A stretch of 64,000 bases of DNA, taken from contig NZ_FCNY02000005.1 of the NCBI RefSeq assembly GCF_001544575.2, positions 124,001-188,000 of the forward strand. Direction: 5' to 3'. A program made the translations under genes and the position numbers. This DNA is from Caballeronia cordobensis. GTDB taxonomy: Bacteria > Pseudomonadota > Gammaproteobacteria > Burkholderiales > Burkholderiaceae. This document shows, piece by piece, positions 17,244 to 26,103 of this stretch (positions within the stretch are counted from its first letter, which is position 1; every line of letters begins with the position of its first letter). Below the pieces are notes generated by a model, which searched no databases, was not told where the DNA came from, and saw only the letters and a program-made list of their open reading frames with translations.

Positions 17244-18557
17244 TTACGCGGGAACAGCCGCGCCGTACGGCACGTCGCGATTGCCGAAGCGCCGCACACG
17301 GATGTTGGCTTGCTCGCCGTGCGCGATCATGCCTTCGATCGCGCACAGCCGCGAACAATATGAGCCGATCAGCGCGCTCGCTTCATCCGTCAGCACCTTC
17401 TGATACGTGCAGGTCTTGATGAACTTGCCGACCCACAGACCGCCGGTGTAGCGCGCGGCCTTGCCGGTCGGCAGCGTGTGATTGGTCCCGATGACCTTGT
17501 CGCCGTAGGCGACATTGGTGCGCGCGCCGAGAAAGAGCGCGCCGTAGTTTTTCATGTTCTGCAGGAAGTAATCCGGGTCGCGCGTCATCACCTGAACATG
17601 CTCGGATGCAATGCGATCGGCCACGGCAACCATTTCTTCGAGCGTATCCGCCACGATCACTTCGCCGTAGTCGCGCCACGAAACGCCCGCCGTACCGGCC
17701 GTCGGCAGAATCTCGAGCAGGCGTTCGACTTCGGCGATGGTGTCCTTCGCCAGTTGCATCGAGTTCGTAAGGAGAACGGCCGGCGTGTTGAAGCCGTGTT
17801 CTGCCTGACCCAGAAGGTCCGTCGCGCACAGTTCCGCATCGACGCTGTCGTCGGCGATCACGAGCGTTTCCGAAGGACCTGCGATCAGGTCGATACCGAT
17901 ACGGCCGAACAATTGACGCTTCGCTTCCGCGACATAGGCATTGCCCGGTCCGACCACCATGGCAACCGGATCGATCGTCTGCGTGCCGAGCGCCATCGCC
18001 GCGATCGCCTGAACACCGCCGAATGTGTAGATCTCGTCAGCGCCACCGAGGTGCATGGCCGCAACCACAGCGGGATTCGGCTTGCCACCGACCGGCGGCG
18101 ATGCGGTGATGATGCGCGGAACGCCCGCCACCTTGGCGGTCACGACGCCCATGTGTGCCGAGGCAACCAGCGGAAACTTGCCGCCGGGGACGTAGCACGC
18201 CACACTGTCCACCGGCATGTTCCTGTGGCCCAGCACCACGCCCGGCAATGTTTCGATTTCGACATCACGAATCGACTCACGTTGTGCCTGTGCGAAGTTG
18301 CGCACCTGAGCCTGCGCGAACTTGATGTCATCGAGTTGGCCCGAAGTCAGCGTGCGAACGCAGCTCGCAATCTCGCCCTCCGACAGCCGGAAGCGCTCGG
18401 GCGACCAGTTGTCGAATTTCGCCGAGAGCTCGGCAACTGCGGTGTCACCGCGCGATGCCACGTCGGCAAGGATGGCCGTAACCACGTCACGAACCTTGGC
18501 CGCGTCCTGCGAGGACGCTTCGGCGCTACGGCCATGCTTCAAGTATTGGATTGCCAT
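17244..18557 (-). CDS. HisD-family dehydrogenase (sulfopropanediol-dehydrogenase-like)
   Basis: A 437-residue member of the histidinol dehydrogenase family, a Zn- and NAD-dependent alcohol-to-acid dehydrogenase. Family motifs are present: [42 protein letters not shown] and the catalytic Glu-His in ASEHVQV. The gene is not in a his operon and sits divergent from a LacI regulator, and the C-terminus ([14 protein letters not shown]) is like HpsN-type enzymes that oxidise 2,3-dihydroxypropane-1-sulfonate or similar diols. The start is ATG 18557, seven bases after AAAGGA. A role in catabolism, not histidine synthesis, is inferred. The precise substrate is open. Confidence 0.85.
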   Translation of the reverse strand: MAIQYLKHGRSAEASSQDAAKVRDVVTAILADVASRGDTAVAELSAKFDNWSPERFRLSEGEIASCVRTLTSGQLDDIKFAQAQVRNFAQAQRESIRDVEIETLPGVVLGHRNMPVDSVACYVPGGKFPLVASAHMGVVTAKVAGVPRIITASPPVGGKPNPAVVAAMHLGGADEIYTFGGVQAIAAMALGTQTIDPVAMVVGPGNAYVAEAKRQLFGRIGIDLIAGPSETLVIADDSVDAELCATDLLGQAEHGFNTPAVLLTNSMQLAKDTIAEVERLLEILPTAGTAGVSWRDYGEVIVADTLEEMVAVADRIASEHVQVMTRDPDYFLQNMKNYGALFLGARTNVAYGDKVIGTNHTLPTGKAARYTGGLWVGKFIKTCTYQKVLTDEASALIGSYCSRLCAIEGMIAHGEQANIRVRRFGNRDVPYGAAVPA

Positions 18558-18622
18558 TTGCATTTCCTTTGTACGAGATGAGAAAGAAGCAGCGTGTGAC
18601 GGTGCTGGAAGGCTCGCTGCGT

Positions 18623-18666
18623 TGATGCAAATGTAGCGCAGGTTTTTATGCAAAATTTGCGCAAAT
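18623..18666. promoter_or_regulatory. Candidate LacI-type operators for the HisD-like gene
   Basis: ATTTGCGCAAAT at 18655-18666 is a perfect 12-base palindrome with central CG, the usual form of a LacI-family operator. ATGCAAAT at 18625-18632 is a half-site copy 30 bases away. A further copy, ATGCAAATTTATGCAAA, overlaps the start codon of the LacI gene (see the next regulatory entry). All lie within the 184-base divergent gap. Confidence 0.55.
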
Positions 18667-18731
18667 GCTCGATACTTTCCCTAGATGGCCTAAATCATTA
18701 GTTCGCAGAGGCTTCCCGTCACGACGCATCG

Positions 18732-18748
18732 ATGCAAATTTATGCAAA
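18732..18748. promoter_or_regulatory. Candidate autoregulatory operator at the LacI start codon
   Basis: ATGCAAATTTATGCAAA holds two ATGCAAA half-sites spaced by ten bases, and the second ATG is the start codon chosen for the LacI gene. The half-site is the same as in the palindrome at 18655-18666, which suggests autoregulation. No separate ribosome site is visible here. Confidence 0.4.
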
Positions 18749-19788
18749 CCAGACCTCGTCCCGACGCCCGCACAAGGACGTCGAAAGTCAGACTTGAAGA
18801 TGTCGCCGAGCGCCTGGGCATATCGGTGTCCACCGTCTCGCGGTCATTGGCCGGTCACCCCGCGATCAGCAGCGAGACCCGTGGCGCCGTGCAGGCTGTC
18901 GCGGCGGAAATGGGTTATCGAATGCCGTCGCAAGGTCGATCCACGCGCAAGTCGGCGACGAAGCTGATCGGCGTGGTCGTTGGCGCGCTGCATAACCGCT
19001 TCATGACATTGCTGCTGACGCATCTTCACGACGCCTTGCAGGAGTTCGACTATCAGATCACCTTGATGATCGACTCGATGAACGACCCGAACAACCTGCT
19101 GGCATTTCGACCCTTGATAGACGGCTATCTCGACGGAATGATCTTTGCCACCGCAACGCTCGACTCGCCCGTGGTGGCGGAGATGCAAAGGCGCGGGATT
19201 CCGTTGGTGCTCGTCGTTCGGTCCGTGGACGATGTGAGGGTCGACACGGTGGAGATCGACAACGTTCACGCCGGCGCGCTCGCGGTCGAGCATCTCCATC
19301 AGTTGGGGCATCGCCGGATCGGGCTGATCACGGGCCCGCAGAATACGTCGACCAGCAGAGACCGTGTCAAAGGGGCGCTGCAATGGCTCGCGGGAGCGGG
19401 CATAGCGTCGACATCGGTGCCATTGATTCATTGTGATTACACCAGCGAGGCCGGCTATTCGAGTGCCATCGCAATGCTGAGCGAGAAGCACCCGGTCACG
19501 GGCATCGTCGCCGGGAACGATACGATTGCGCTCGGTGTGCTCGAAGCAGCCAAAAGGCAAGGCATCGCGGTGCCGCGACAACTCTCGATCATCGGCTTCG
19601 ACGACATGCCTCTGGCGGGATCGCCGCTGGTCGGGCTGACCTCGATTCGACAGCCGGTCGAAGCCATGGCGCGCACCGCCGCACGCAGGCTCGTCGAGCG
19701 CATTCGAGCCGGCGGCACGAGCGCACCCGTCCACGATGTCCTGCCCATCCAGCTGGTTCGTCGCGATACGACCGGGCCGCTCGGCTGA
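18742..19788 (+). CDS. LacI-family transcriptional regulator
   Basis: A 348-residue LacI/GalR regulator. The helix-turn-helix and hinge are at residues 16-65 (VRLEDVAERLGISVSTVSRS), with the sugar-binding-protein-like core following (LIGVVVGALHNRFM, VEIDNVHAGALAVEHLHQLG, GIVAGNDTIALGVLEA, LSIIGFDDMPLA). It is divergent from the HisD-family dehydrogenase and has ATGCAAA-type operator copies in the shared promoter. The start lacks a good Shine-Dalgarno and lies within an operator copy, so the N-terminal 10-14 residues are uncertain. The inducer is unknown but is probably the substrate of the dehydrogenase. Confidence 0.92.
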   Translation: MQTRPRPDARTRTSKVRLEDVAERLGISVSTVSRSLAGHPAISSETRGAVQAVAAEMGYRMPSQGRSTRKSATKLIGVVVGALHNRFMTLLLTHLHDALQEFDYQITLMIDSMNDPNNLLAFRPLIDGYLDGMIFATATLDSPVVAEMQRRGIPLVLVVRSVDDVRVDTVEIDNVHAGALAVEHLHQLGHRRIGLITGPQNTSTSRDRVKGALQWLAGAGIASTSVPLIHCDYTSEAGYSSAIAMLSEKHPVTGIVAGNDTIALGVLEAAKRQGIAVPRQLSIIGFDDMPLAGSPLVGLTSIRQPVEAMARTAARRLVERIRAGGTSAPVHDVLPIQLVRRDTTGPLG

Positions 19789-19807
19789 CCGGTTATAGCT
19801 GTCGGGC

Positions 19808-20617
19808 CTATTCGGCTGCCTCGGCGTTCGACACGTAGCGCGGAGCAGCTTTGGCGTTCGCAAACCGCGGCGTCAGCGCGCGACGGTCCGCTTCCCACTT
19901 GGTCCATTGGTCGCCGTCATGCAGCGTCGGGATGGTCACAGGTTCACCATGATCGAGCCCGGCGAGCGCGGCGTCCACGAGATCGTCCGCCGTCATCGTG
20001 CTTGCCGCTTCCTTTTGCTTCGCATAGCCCGCTACGTCCCAGAACTCGGTTGCCGTCGCGGCCGGCAGCACGGTCTGCACGCGCACGCCCTTGCCGGCGA
20101 GGTCGCGCTGCAACGCATGGCCGAAGCTCAGCACATACGACTTCGACGCACTGTAGACGCCATTCAGCAATTCAACCGCAATGCCGACCACCGAACTGAT
20201 GTTGACGATGGTGCCAGCGCCCTTCGCGACGAACGCGGGGGCGGCCGCATAGGTCAGGCGCGTAAGTGCCGTGATGTTCAGGTCGATCATCGATTCCATC
20301 GAATCGACGTTGCCATCGAGCACCGATGCAACCGAGCCGACGCCCGCATTGTTCACGAGCATCGTGATGCGCGGGTCTTCGCGAAGCAGGGTTTCGATTT
20401 TCGTGAGCGCGGTTTTGTCGTTGAGATCGGCGGCGACGGTCTCGACAACGCGGCCCGTCTCTTTCGTGAGGCGGCTGGCAAGCGCATCGAGCCGGGAATG
20501 GTTGCGCGCCACCAGAATGAGGTCGTAGCCGCGCCTGGCGAGGCGATCCGCGTAGATGGCGCCGATGCCGGCCGATGCGCCCGTGATCAGCGCGAAACCT
20601 TTCGTAGAAGCAGTCAT
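19808..20617 (-). CDS. SDR-family oxidoreductase
   Basis: A 269-residue short-chain dehydrogenase of the DltE/YqjQ-like classical group. It has TGASAGIG near residue 12, NNAG at about 90, the Tyr-x-x-x-Lys in VYSASKSYVLSF, and an extended C-terminus (PTLHDGDQWTKWEADRRALT) seen in members often annotated as SDR of unknown substrate. AAAGGAACGATC precedes the start. It is divergent from a GlxA-type regulator 178 bases away, which may control it. The substrate cannot be told. Confidence 0.88.
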   Translation of the reverse strand: MTASTKGFALITGASAGIGAIYADRLARRGYDLILVARNHSRLDALASRLTKETGRVVETVAADLNDKTALTKIETLLREDPRITMLVNNAGVGSVASVLDGNVDSMESMIDLNITALTRLTYAAAPAFVAKGAGTIVNISSVVGIAVELLNGVYSASKSYVLSFGHALQRDLAGKGVRVQTVLPAATATEFWDVAGYAKQKEAASTMTADDLVDAALAGLDHGEPVTIPTLHDGDQWTKWEADRRALTPRFANAKAAPRYVSNAEAAE

Positions 20618-20795
20618 GATCGTTCCTTTGAGTGGGTTGAACCAACTGGGTGCCGGTTCATGGAGCGAATTCTGACGTCAGCCGGACGTGGCTTCAATGT
20701 CATAGATGCAATGATTCCAGCCATCCGACCTTTGCCATCGTGCCCGTCTCTTTTGTGCTACCTTCAATGAATCAGGCCATCTAGCACGGGACATC

Positions 20796-21743
20796 ATGCA
20801 TACCGTCGGACTTCTCGTTTATCCAAATTTCCAGTCGCTCGCGCTGGCCGTGGCGAGCGTCTTCGAGTACGCCAACCTGCTGCGCGACGAGACGTCGTAC
20901 CAGTTCAGCATCGTGTCCGAACACGGCGGACCGGTCGCATCGTCGCAAGGGTTTTCGGTCCACAGCGAACCGCTGGCGAGGGAGGGTTACGACACGTTGA
21001 TCGTCGCGGGCGACAACGAATGCCGTCTGCCTTCGGCGGCGCTGGTGGACTATCTTCGGCAGGCACCGCGTCATTCGCGACGCATTGCTTCGATCTGCAC
21101 GGGCGCGTTCGTTCTGGCCGCTGCGGGTCTGCTGGAAGGCAAGCGGGCCACGACGCACTGGTTCCACGCGCGCGCCCTCCAGACGCAGTATCCGAATATT
21201 CAACTCGAAGAAGACCGCATCTATGTGATCGATGGCCAGATGTGGACCTCAGCGGGTATGAGCGCGGGCGTGGACCTCGCACTCGCCATCGTCGAAAGCG
21301 ACTTCGGGCTGGAGACGTCGCGCATGGTCGCGCGCAAGCTCGTGCTGTATCAACGGCGCGGGGGTGGCCAGTCGCAGTTCTCGGCGCTGCTGGAGATGGG
21401 CGCACGCTCGGATCGCGTGCAGATGGCGCTGACCTACGTGAGCGAAAATCTGGCGAGCGATTTGTCGGTCGAGCGGCTGGCCGAAGCGGCAAGGCTCAGT
21501 CCGCGCCAGTTCAGCCGGGTATTTCGTGAAGAAACGGGGCAATCGCCCGCAAAGGCAGTCGAACGGCTTCGCGTGGAAGCCGCTCGTCTGATGATGGAGA
21601 CGACGCGCCATCCGATCGAGGTCGTCGCGAGAGAGACGGGCTTCGGCGACCGCGAACGCATGCGTCAGGCCTTCCTGCGCGCATTCGGTCAGCCGCCGCA
21701 AACCATCCAGCGGGCGTCGGGCGTCACGCCGCTTGCGGTCTGA
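20796..21743 (+). CDS. GlxA-type AraC-family regulator
   Basis: A 315-residue regulator with an N-terminal DJ-1/PfpI-like domain (about 1-190, including SICTGAFVLAAAGLLEGKRA with the nucleophile-elbow Cys, and TTHW) and a C-terminal AraC-type double helix-turn-helix (about 215-310: LAEAARLSPRQFSRVFREET and VVARETGFGDRERMRQAFLR). Proteins of this kind activate genes for amine or aldehyde metabolism, or respond to small reactive ligands. It is divergent from an SDR gene, a common pairing, and the SDR is the most likely target. The ligand is unknown. Confidence 0.92.
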   Translation: MHTVGLLVYPNFQSLALAVASVFEYANLLRDETSYQFSIVSEHGGPVASSQGFSVHSEPLAREGYDTLIVAGDNECRLPSAALVDYLRQAPRHSRRIASICTGAFVLAAAGLLEGKRATTHWFHARALQTQYPNIQLEEDRIYVIDGQMWTSAGMSAGVDLALAIVESDFGLETSRMVARKLVLYQRRGGGQSQFSALLEMGARSDRVQMALTYVSENLASDLSVERLAEAARLSPRQFSRVFREETGQSPAKAVERLRVEAARLMMETTRHPIEVVARETGFGDRERMRQAFLRAFGQPPQTIQRASGVTPLAV

Positions 21744-21764
21744 TGCACACCAGGTCGGGCTGAA

Positions 21765-22160
21765 CTACTGCTCGCCCGGCGTCCATTCCGGGCTGTAGCC
21801 GCCCAGCGCCGGGTGATACATCTCGTCCCCGGAATGCTGCGTGAATTCGACGTTGAGCCGGTCTTCGCGCAGGCCGAGAATATCGACGCAATGCGCGCAT
21901 AGCGCTTTGGCCACGTCCATGCGCAGCTCGGGTGGCCGTCCCTTTCTGATGTCCAGCATCATGACCGCGACCGGCACGGGCTCCTCACCGGCTTCTGGAA
22001 TCCGCCAGACGCCTCCGTCGCCAAGTTCCCGAATCGCGACGCTGATTCGCCGGATGTCGACCGACATCAACTGTGCGTAGGTCTCGCTCATCTTCAGCGC
22101 CAGGCGCTGCTTGTCTTCCACCGGATAGTGGCCGCATACATCCAGTTGCAGGTACGGCAT
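21765..22160 (-). CDS. Tautomerase-family enzyme
   Basis: A 131-residue tautomerase-superfamily protein, again with Pro directly after the start (MPYLQLDVCGHYPVEDKQRL). The second half-unit begins near residue 64 (VPVAVMMLDIRKGRPPELRM). The start at 22160 follows GAGGAGTGCGACCACC; upstream ATGs in frame would mask the catalytic proline. It is convergent with the GlxA-type regulator. This is the second tautomerase in 6.5 kb; the two are only distantly alike, so they are not a recent duplication. The substrate is unknown. Confidence 0.85.
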   Translation of the reverse strand: MPYLQLDVCGHYPVEDKQRLALKMSETYAQLMSVDIRRISVAIRELGDGGVWRIPEAGEEPVPVAVMMLDIRKGRPPELRMDVAKALCAHCVDILGLREDRLNVEFTQHSGDEMYHPALGGYSPEWTPGEQ

Positions 22161-22435
22161 GGTGGTCGCACTCCTCGAAAGCCTCATTCTTGATCGAACG
22201 CGGAGCCATTCCAATGTCGCATGCGCAAGGTTTCCGGCCATGCAACCGAGGTGGCGTCCTGGTTCAGTCGTCAGATTCGGCCCGTCGCGTTCAAACAAGT
22301 CCGGAGGCAGTTAAGTTTTACTTATACCCTCGCATTTTTGATTGAATCGACTTGCCGCCATTGGCCACCGACCATGGACTCATGCCCGACGCACCTGTGT
22401 GCGCCGGAAACGCAGCGAATCCACGGAGGTCATCC

Positions 22436-23716
22436 ATGCAAGCCGACGTTCTCGTCACCCGCAGCGCCGAAGTATCCGACCAGCGGCGCGCCCTCGCGCG
22501 CGCCGTCGCAGCAAGCAGTCAGGAAGTCGTCGATCTGGCGCGTGCGCTGGTCGCGGAGCCGAGCCCGTATCCGCCCGGCGACACGCACGCCGTCGCGCGG
22601 CGCATCGAGGCCATGCTGGCGGGCAGCGGCGTCGAGATCACGCGATACGGCACCCTGCCGCATGTGATGAACCTCGTCGTGCGGGTGCGCGGCACGCGGC
22701 CCGGCCGGCGCCTCGTCTTCAACGGCCATCTCGACACCTTCCCGCTCGTCGATGCGGATCGCTGGAGCGCCGACCCGAACGGCGAGGCCCGCGACGGCAA
22801 ACTCTATGGCCTGGGCGTCTCCGACATGAAAGGCGGCATCGCGGCGATCGTGTTCGCGCTGCGCCACCTCGCCTCACTGCGCGACACGCTGCCGGGCGAA
22901 GTCGTCGCGACCTTCGTCGGCGACGAGGAAAGCATGGGCACCGAGGGCGCGGGCTATCTGCTCAAGCACGTGCCCGAAGCCTCCGGCGACGCGATGATCA
23001 GCGCCGACACCGGCTCGCCCGCCGTCCTGCGCTTCGGCGAGAAAGGCATGATCTGGCTGCGGCTGGACGCGTCCGGCAAGTCGGCGCATGCGGCCCACGT
23101 TCACCGCGGCATCAGCGCGATCGAGCGGCTGCTCGACGCCATTCAAGACCTCAGAACACTGCGCGATCATCCCGTCGATGCGCCCGCCGACGTGCTCGCT
23201 GCGATCGACAACGCAGGCCCCGCATCCGAAGAACTGTCCGGCCGCGGCGAAAGCGACGTGCTGCGGCGCGTAACAGTCACCTTCGGCACCGTTCAGGGCG
23301 GCCGCTTATCGAATCTCGTCGCGGATCACGCGTGCGCCACCGCCGATATCCGCCTGCCGGTTGGCGTGAGCGTCGCGCAGATCGAGGCGCGCATCAACGC
23401 GATCCTCGCGCGGCACGAAGGCGTCAGTGTCGAGATCACGCGGCGCTACGAGCCGAACTGGACCTCGCCCGATCACGAGATCGTCCAGCGCGTGCGCCGC
23501 AATTGCGCGGCGCGGCTCGGCATCGAGCCGGTCGTCAACATGCGCGTTGGCGCATCGGACGCGCGGCACTACCGCATGCACGGCGTGCCCACCGTGGTCT
23601 GCGGACTCACCGCGCACAACATGGGCTCGTTCGACGAGCACGTCCACATCGACGAACTGCGCGCGCTCGGAGAAATCTACGCCCTCACCGCCTTCGATTA
23701 CCTGCACGGCATCTGA
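22436..23716 (+). CDS. M20-family metallopeptidase/deacylase
   Basis: A 426-residue zinc hydrolase of the M20 family (ArgE/DapE/carboxypeptidase group). Metal ligands are visible: His in FNGHLDTFPL, Asp in LGVSDMKGG, Glu-Glu in FVGDEESMGTEG, Asp in ISADTGSPAV, and a C-terminal His in LTAHNMGSFDEHVHI. A dimerisation domain lies between about 200 and 320 (GKSAHAAHVHRG). GGAGGTCATCC precedes the start. Next comes an MHS transporter 77 bases downstream, so import followed by hydrolysis of an N-acyl amino acid or peptide is likely. A gamma-glutamyltransferase homologue is in the same block. Confidence 0.9.
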   Translation: MQADVLVTRSAEVSDQRRALARAVAASSQEVVDLARALVAEPSPYPPGDTHAVARRIEAMLAGSGVEITRYGTLPHVMNLVVRVRGTRPGRRLVFNGHLDTFPLVDADRWSADPNGEARDGKLYGLGVSDMKGGIAAIVFALRHLASLRDTLPGEVVATFVGDEESMGTEGAGYLLKHVPEASGDAMISADTGSPAVLRFGEKGMIWLRLDASGKSAHAAHVHRGISAIERLLDAIQDLRTLRDHPVDAPADVLAAIDNAGPASEELSGRGESDVLRRVTVTFGTVQGGRLSNLVADHACATADIRLPVGVSVAQIEARINAILARHEGVSVEITRRYEPNWTSPDHEIVQRVRRNCAARLGIEPVVNMRVGASDARHYRMHGVPTVVCGLTAHNMGSFDEHVHIDELRALGEIYALTAFDYLHGI

Positions 23717-23793
23717 CCGGCCCCTCCGGCTTTCGTATCGCCTATCGCGTATCGCGTCAGCTTCCACACGTCGTATCGACCAAGGAAAACGCC

Positions 23794-25104
23794 ATGTCAC
23801 ACGACCTGAGTATCAGCCGCGAGCAGCGCGGCAAGTTCCGGCGCATTCTGGCTTCCGCGCTCGTCGGCAACATGCTCGAGTTCTACGATCTCTTCATCTA
23901 CGGCTTTCTCGCCGCCATCCTCGCGAAAGCGTTCTTCCCCACGGGCGACGCCTACACGTCGATGCTCGCCACCGCCGCGACCTTCGGCATCAGCTACTTC
24001 ATCCGGCCGCTCGGCGCCGTCGTGATCGGCGGATACGCCGACCGGCACGGCCGCAAGGCCGCGATGATGCTGACCATCTGGCTCATGGCGCTCGGCACGC
24101 TCGTCATCGCCTGCGCGCCTTCGTATGCGATGCTCGGCGCCGGCGGCACGCTGATCCTCGTGCTCGGCAAGATCCTGCAAGGCTTCTCGGCGGGCGGCGA
24201 GTTCGGCTCGACGGTCTCGTTCGTCACCGAGCACGCACCGCGCGGCATGAAGGGCTATTTCGCGAGCTATCAGGTGGTCGGCATCGGGCTCGCGACGGGA
24301 CTCGCGAGCATCGTCGGACTCGGCACGACGCGCCTGATGACGCCCGAAACGCTGCTCTCGTGGGGATGGCGCGTGCCGTTCATCATCGGCCTCGCGATCG
24401 TGCCGTTCGGCTACTGGATTCGCCGCCGCGTCGACGAAACGCCCGAGTTCGAGGCGAGCCGGCACGAGCACAGTCCGCTGCGCGAGACGCTCGCGACCGC
24501 CAAGGCGCGCATCGCGGCGGCGATCGGGCTGTACTCGCTCGCCGCGTCGACGAACTATCTGCTGGGCGTCTTCATTCCGCTCTATGCGCAAAAGGTGCTC
24601 GGCCTCTCCCCTGCCGATTCGATGCTCGGCGCGATCGGCTACTCGGTCGCGCAGATCTTCCTGCCGCCCGTGTTCGGCGCGCTGTCGGACCGCGTGGGAC
24701 GGCTCGCGCTCATCACGGCGGGCACGCTGCTGACGGTCGCGCTCACGATGCCGGCGTTCCATCTGATGGTCGCGCAACCCACGGTCGGCGTGTACGTGCT
24801 CTGCATCACCGGCCTCACCGCCTGCGTGATGGTGTTCCAGGGCGCGATGCCCGCGTTCGTCGCGGAGCTGTTTCCGCACGGCACGCGCACGACCTGCATC
24901 GCGATCGTGCACAACCTGACCTTCGCGGTCTTCGGCGGGCTCTCGCTGATGATCTGCACGTGGATCGCCAACGAGACCGGCAGCAAGTTCGTGCCCGCGT
25001 GGTACGTGATGGTCACCGCCGTGGTCGCGCTTACCTGTATCCTCTGGTTCAGGTTGCGCTATCAGCCCGCGCGCATCGAGGAGAACGCGCTGAACAACGC
25101 GTGA
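23794..25104 (+). CDS. MFS transporter, metabolite:H+ symporter (MHS) type
   Basis: A 436-residue inner-membrane transporter of the MHS group (relatives carry shikimate, citrate, proline/betaine or ketoglutarate). It has about 12 membrane segments, the N-terminal signature GNMLEFYDLFIYGFLAAILA and the loop motif GYADRHGRKAAMM between segments 2 and 3, repeated as GALSDRVGRLALI in the second half. The start at 23794 follows AAGGAAAACGCC; the same frame is open far upstream but that part is out-of-frame shadow of the peptidase gene. It probably imports the substrate of the M20 hydrolase. Confidence 0.92.
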   Translation: MSHDLSISREQRGKFRRILASALVGNMLEFYDLFIYGFLAAILAKAFFPTGDAYTSMLATAATFGISYFIRPLGAVVIGGYADRHGRKAAMMLTIWLMALGTLVIACAPSYAMLGAGGTLILVLGKILQGFSAGGEFGSTVSFVTEHAPRGMKGYFASYQVVGIGLATGLASIVGLGTTRLMTPETLLSWGWRVPFIIGLAIVPFGYWIRRRVDETPEFEASRHEHSPLRETLATAKARIAAAIGLYSLAASTNYLLGVFIPLYAQKVLGLSPADSMLGAIGYSVAQIFLPPVFGALSDRVGRLALITAGTLLTVALTMPAFHLMVAQPTVGVYVLCITGLTACVMVFQGAMPAFVAELFPHGTRTTCIAIVHNLTFAVFGGLSLMICTWIANETGSKFVPAWYVMVTAVVALTCILWFRLRYQPARIEENALNNA

Positions 25105-25174
25105 GCGTCGCGCCGGTCTTGCCGCGCGGGCCGGCTCGCCCGGCCTGGCCCAACCCGACCGGAAACGACATTCG

Positions 25175-26083
25175 ATGAGACTCAGGCACATAGAGGTAGT
25201 CAACGCGATCCGCGTCACGGGCACGCTGAAGGCCGCCGCCGCGCTGCTGTCGCTCACGCAGCCGGCGGTCACGCAGATCCTGCAGAGCGCGGAGCGCCAG
25301 CTCGGCTACGCGCTCTTCGAGCGCACGCGCGGCAAGCTGGTTCCGACGCGCGAGGCGCAGCGCCTCTTTCCCGAGATCATGAAGCTCGACGAGCAGTTGC
25401 ACGCGGTGCAGCGGCTCGCCGACAACCTGCGCGGCGGCACCGACGAATCGTCGATCCGCGTGCTGGCCGCACCGGCGCTCGCGCAGACCGTCGTCGCCGA
25501 TGCGGCGCTGGCGTTCGCCGCGATGCATCCGAACGTGAAGCTCTCCGTGCGCTCCGATTACTCGGCGACCGCGGTCGCGAACATCGCTCTGATGGACGCC
25601 GATGTCGGCGTGCTCTATCACAGCATCGCGCATCCGGCGATCCGCGAGATCGAGCTGGCGTCGAGCCGGCTCGTGTGCGTGGGTCATCCCGACGTGCTCG
25701 CCGACGCCGCGCCAGTCGAGCTCGCCGCCTTCGACGGGCGCGAGATCCTCGGCCCCGACCCCGACGATCCGGTCGGCCGCCTGCTCAACAAGCGCTTCGA
25801 GGAGCACGCGCTCGACGTGCGCACGACCCTCACGGCGCAGTCGTATCACTCGCTCATCGCGCTTGCCGCGCGCTCGCGGCTCGTCACGATCGTCGATGAA
25901 TTCTCGGCGCTTTCCGCGCGCGCGTTCGGCCTGAACGTCGCCCCGCTCGCGCCGGAGATCGCGATTCCGGTCGTCGCGAGTCTCGCGATCAGCGGCGAAC
26001 GTTCCGCGCTCGTCGATCAGTTCGTGCAGATGTGCAAGAAAATCATGCGCGCGCAGATGAAACCGCGCGCCGTTCAACCCTGA
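25175..26083 (+). CDS. LysR-family transcriptional regulator
   Basis: A 302-residue LysR regulator (helix-turn-helix near 17-36, LKAAAALLSLTQPAVTQILQ) with a full effector domain. It lies between the transporter and the gamma-glutamyltransferase, all in one direction, so it may be cotranscribed with its targets. GGAAACGAC precedes the start. The effector domain has GPDPDDPVGRLLNKRFEEHA, characteristic of a group near amino-acid transport genes. The ligand is not known; an amino acid or its derivative is the natural guess. Confidence 0.9.
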   Translation: MRLRHIEVVNAIRVTGTLKAAAALLSLTQPAVTQILQSAERQLGYALFERTRGKLVPTREAQRLFPEIMKLDEQLHAVQRLADNLRGGTDESSIRVLAAPALAQTVVADAALAFAAMHPNVKLSVRSDYSATAVANIALMDADVGVLYHSIAHPAIREIELASSRLVCVGHPDVLADAAPVELAAFDGREILGPDPDDPVGRLLNKRFEEHALDVRTTLTAQSYHSLIALAARSRLVTIVDEFSALSARAFGLNVAPLAPEIAIPVVASLAISGERSALVDQFVQMCKKIMRAQMKPRAVQP

Positions 26084-26103
26084 ACCTTCCCGACTCCCGA
26101 GCC

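Noticed and set aside
17244..18557. Assignment as histidine-biosynthesis hisD
   Set aside because: No his genes are adjacent, a LacI regulator is divergent, and several segments differ from biosynthetic HisD; a catabolic dehydrogenase is more likely.
22342..23793. Long in-frame upstream extension of the MHS transporter
   Set aside because: It is the shifted reading of the peptidase gene, Arg-rich and without homology; a ribosome site stands at 23794.
23797..25272. A 491-codon open frame antisense to the MHS transporter
   Set aside because: Composition is that of a mirror frame (Arg, Ala, Glu, His runs) and the sense strand is a clear 12-segment transporter.
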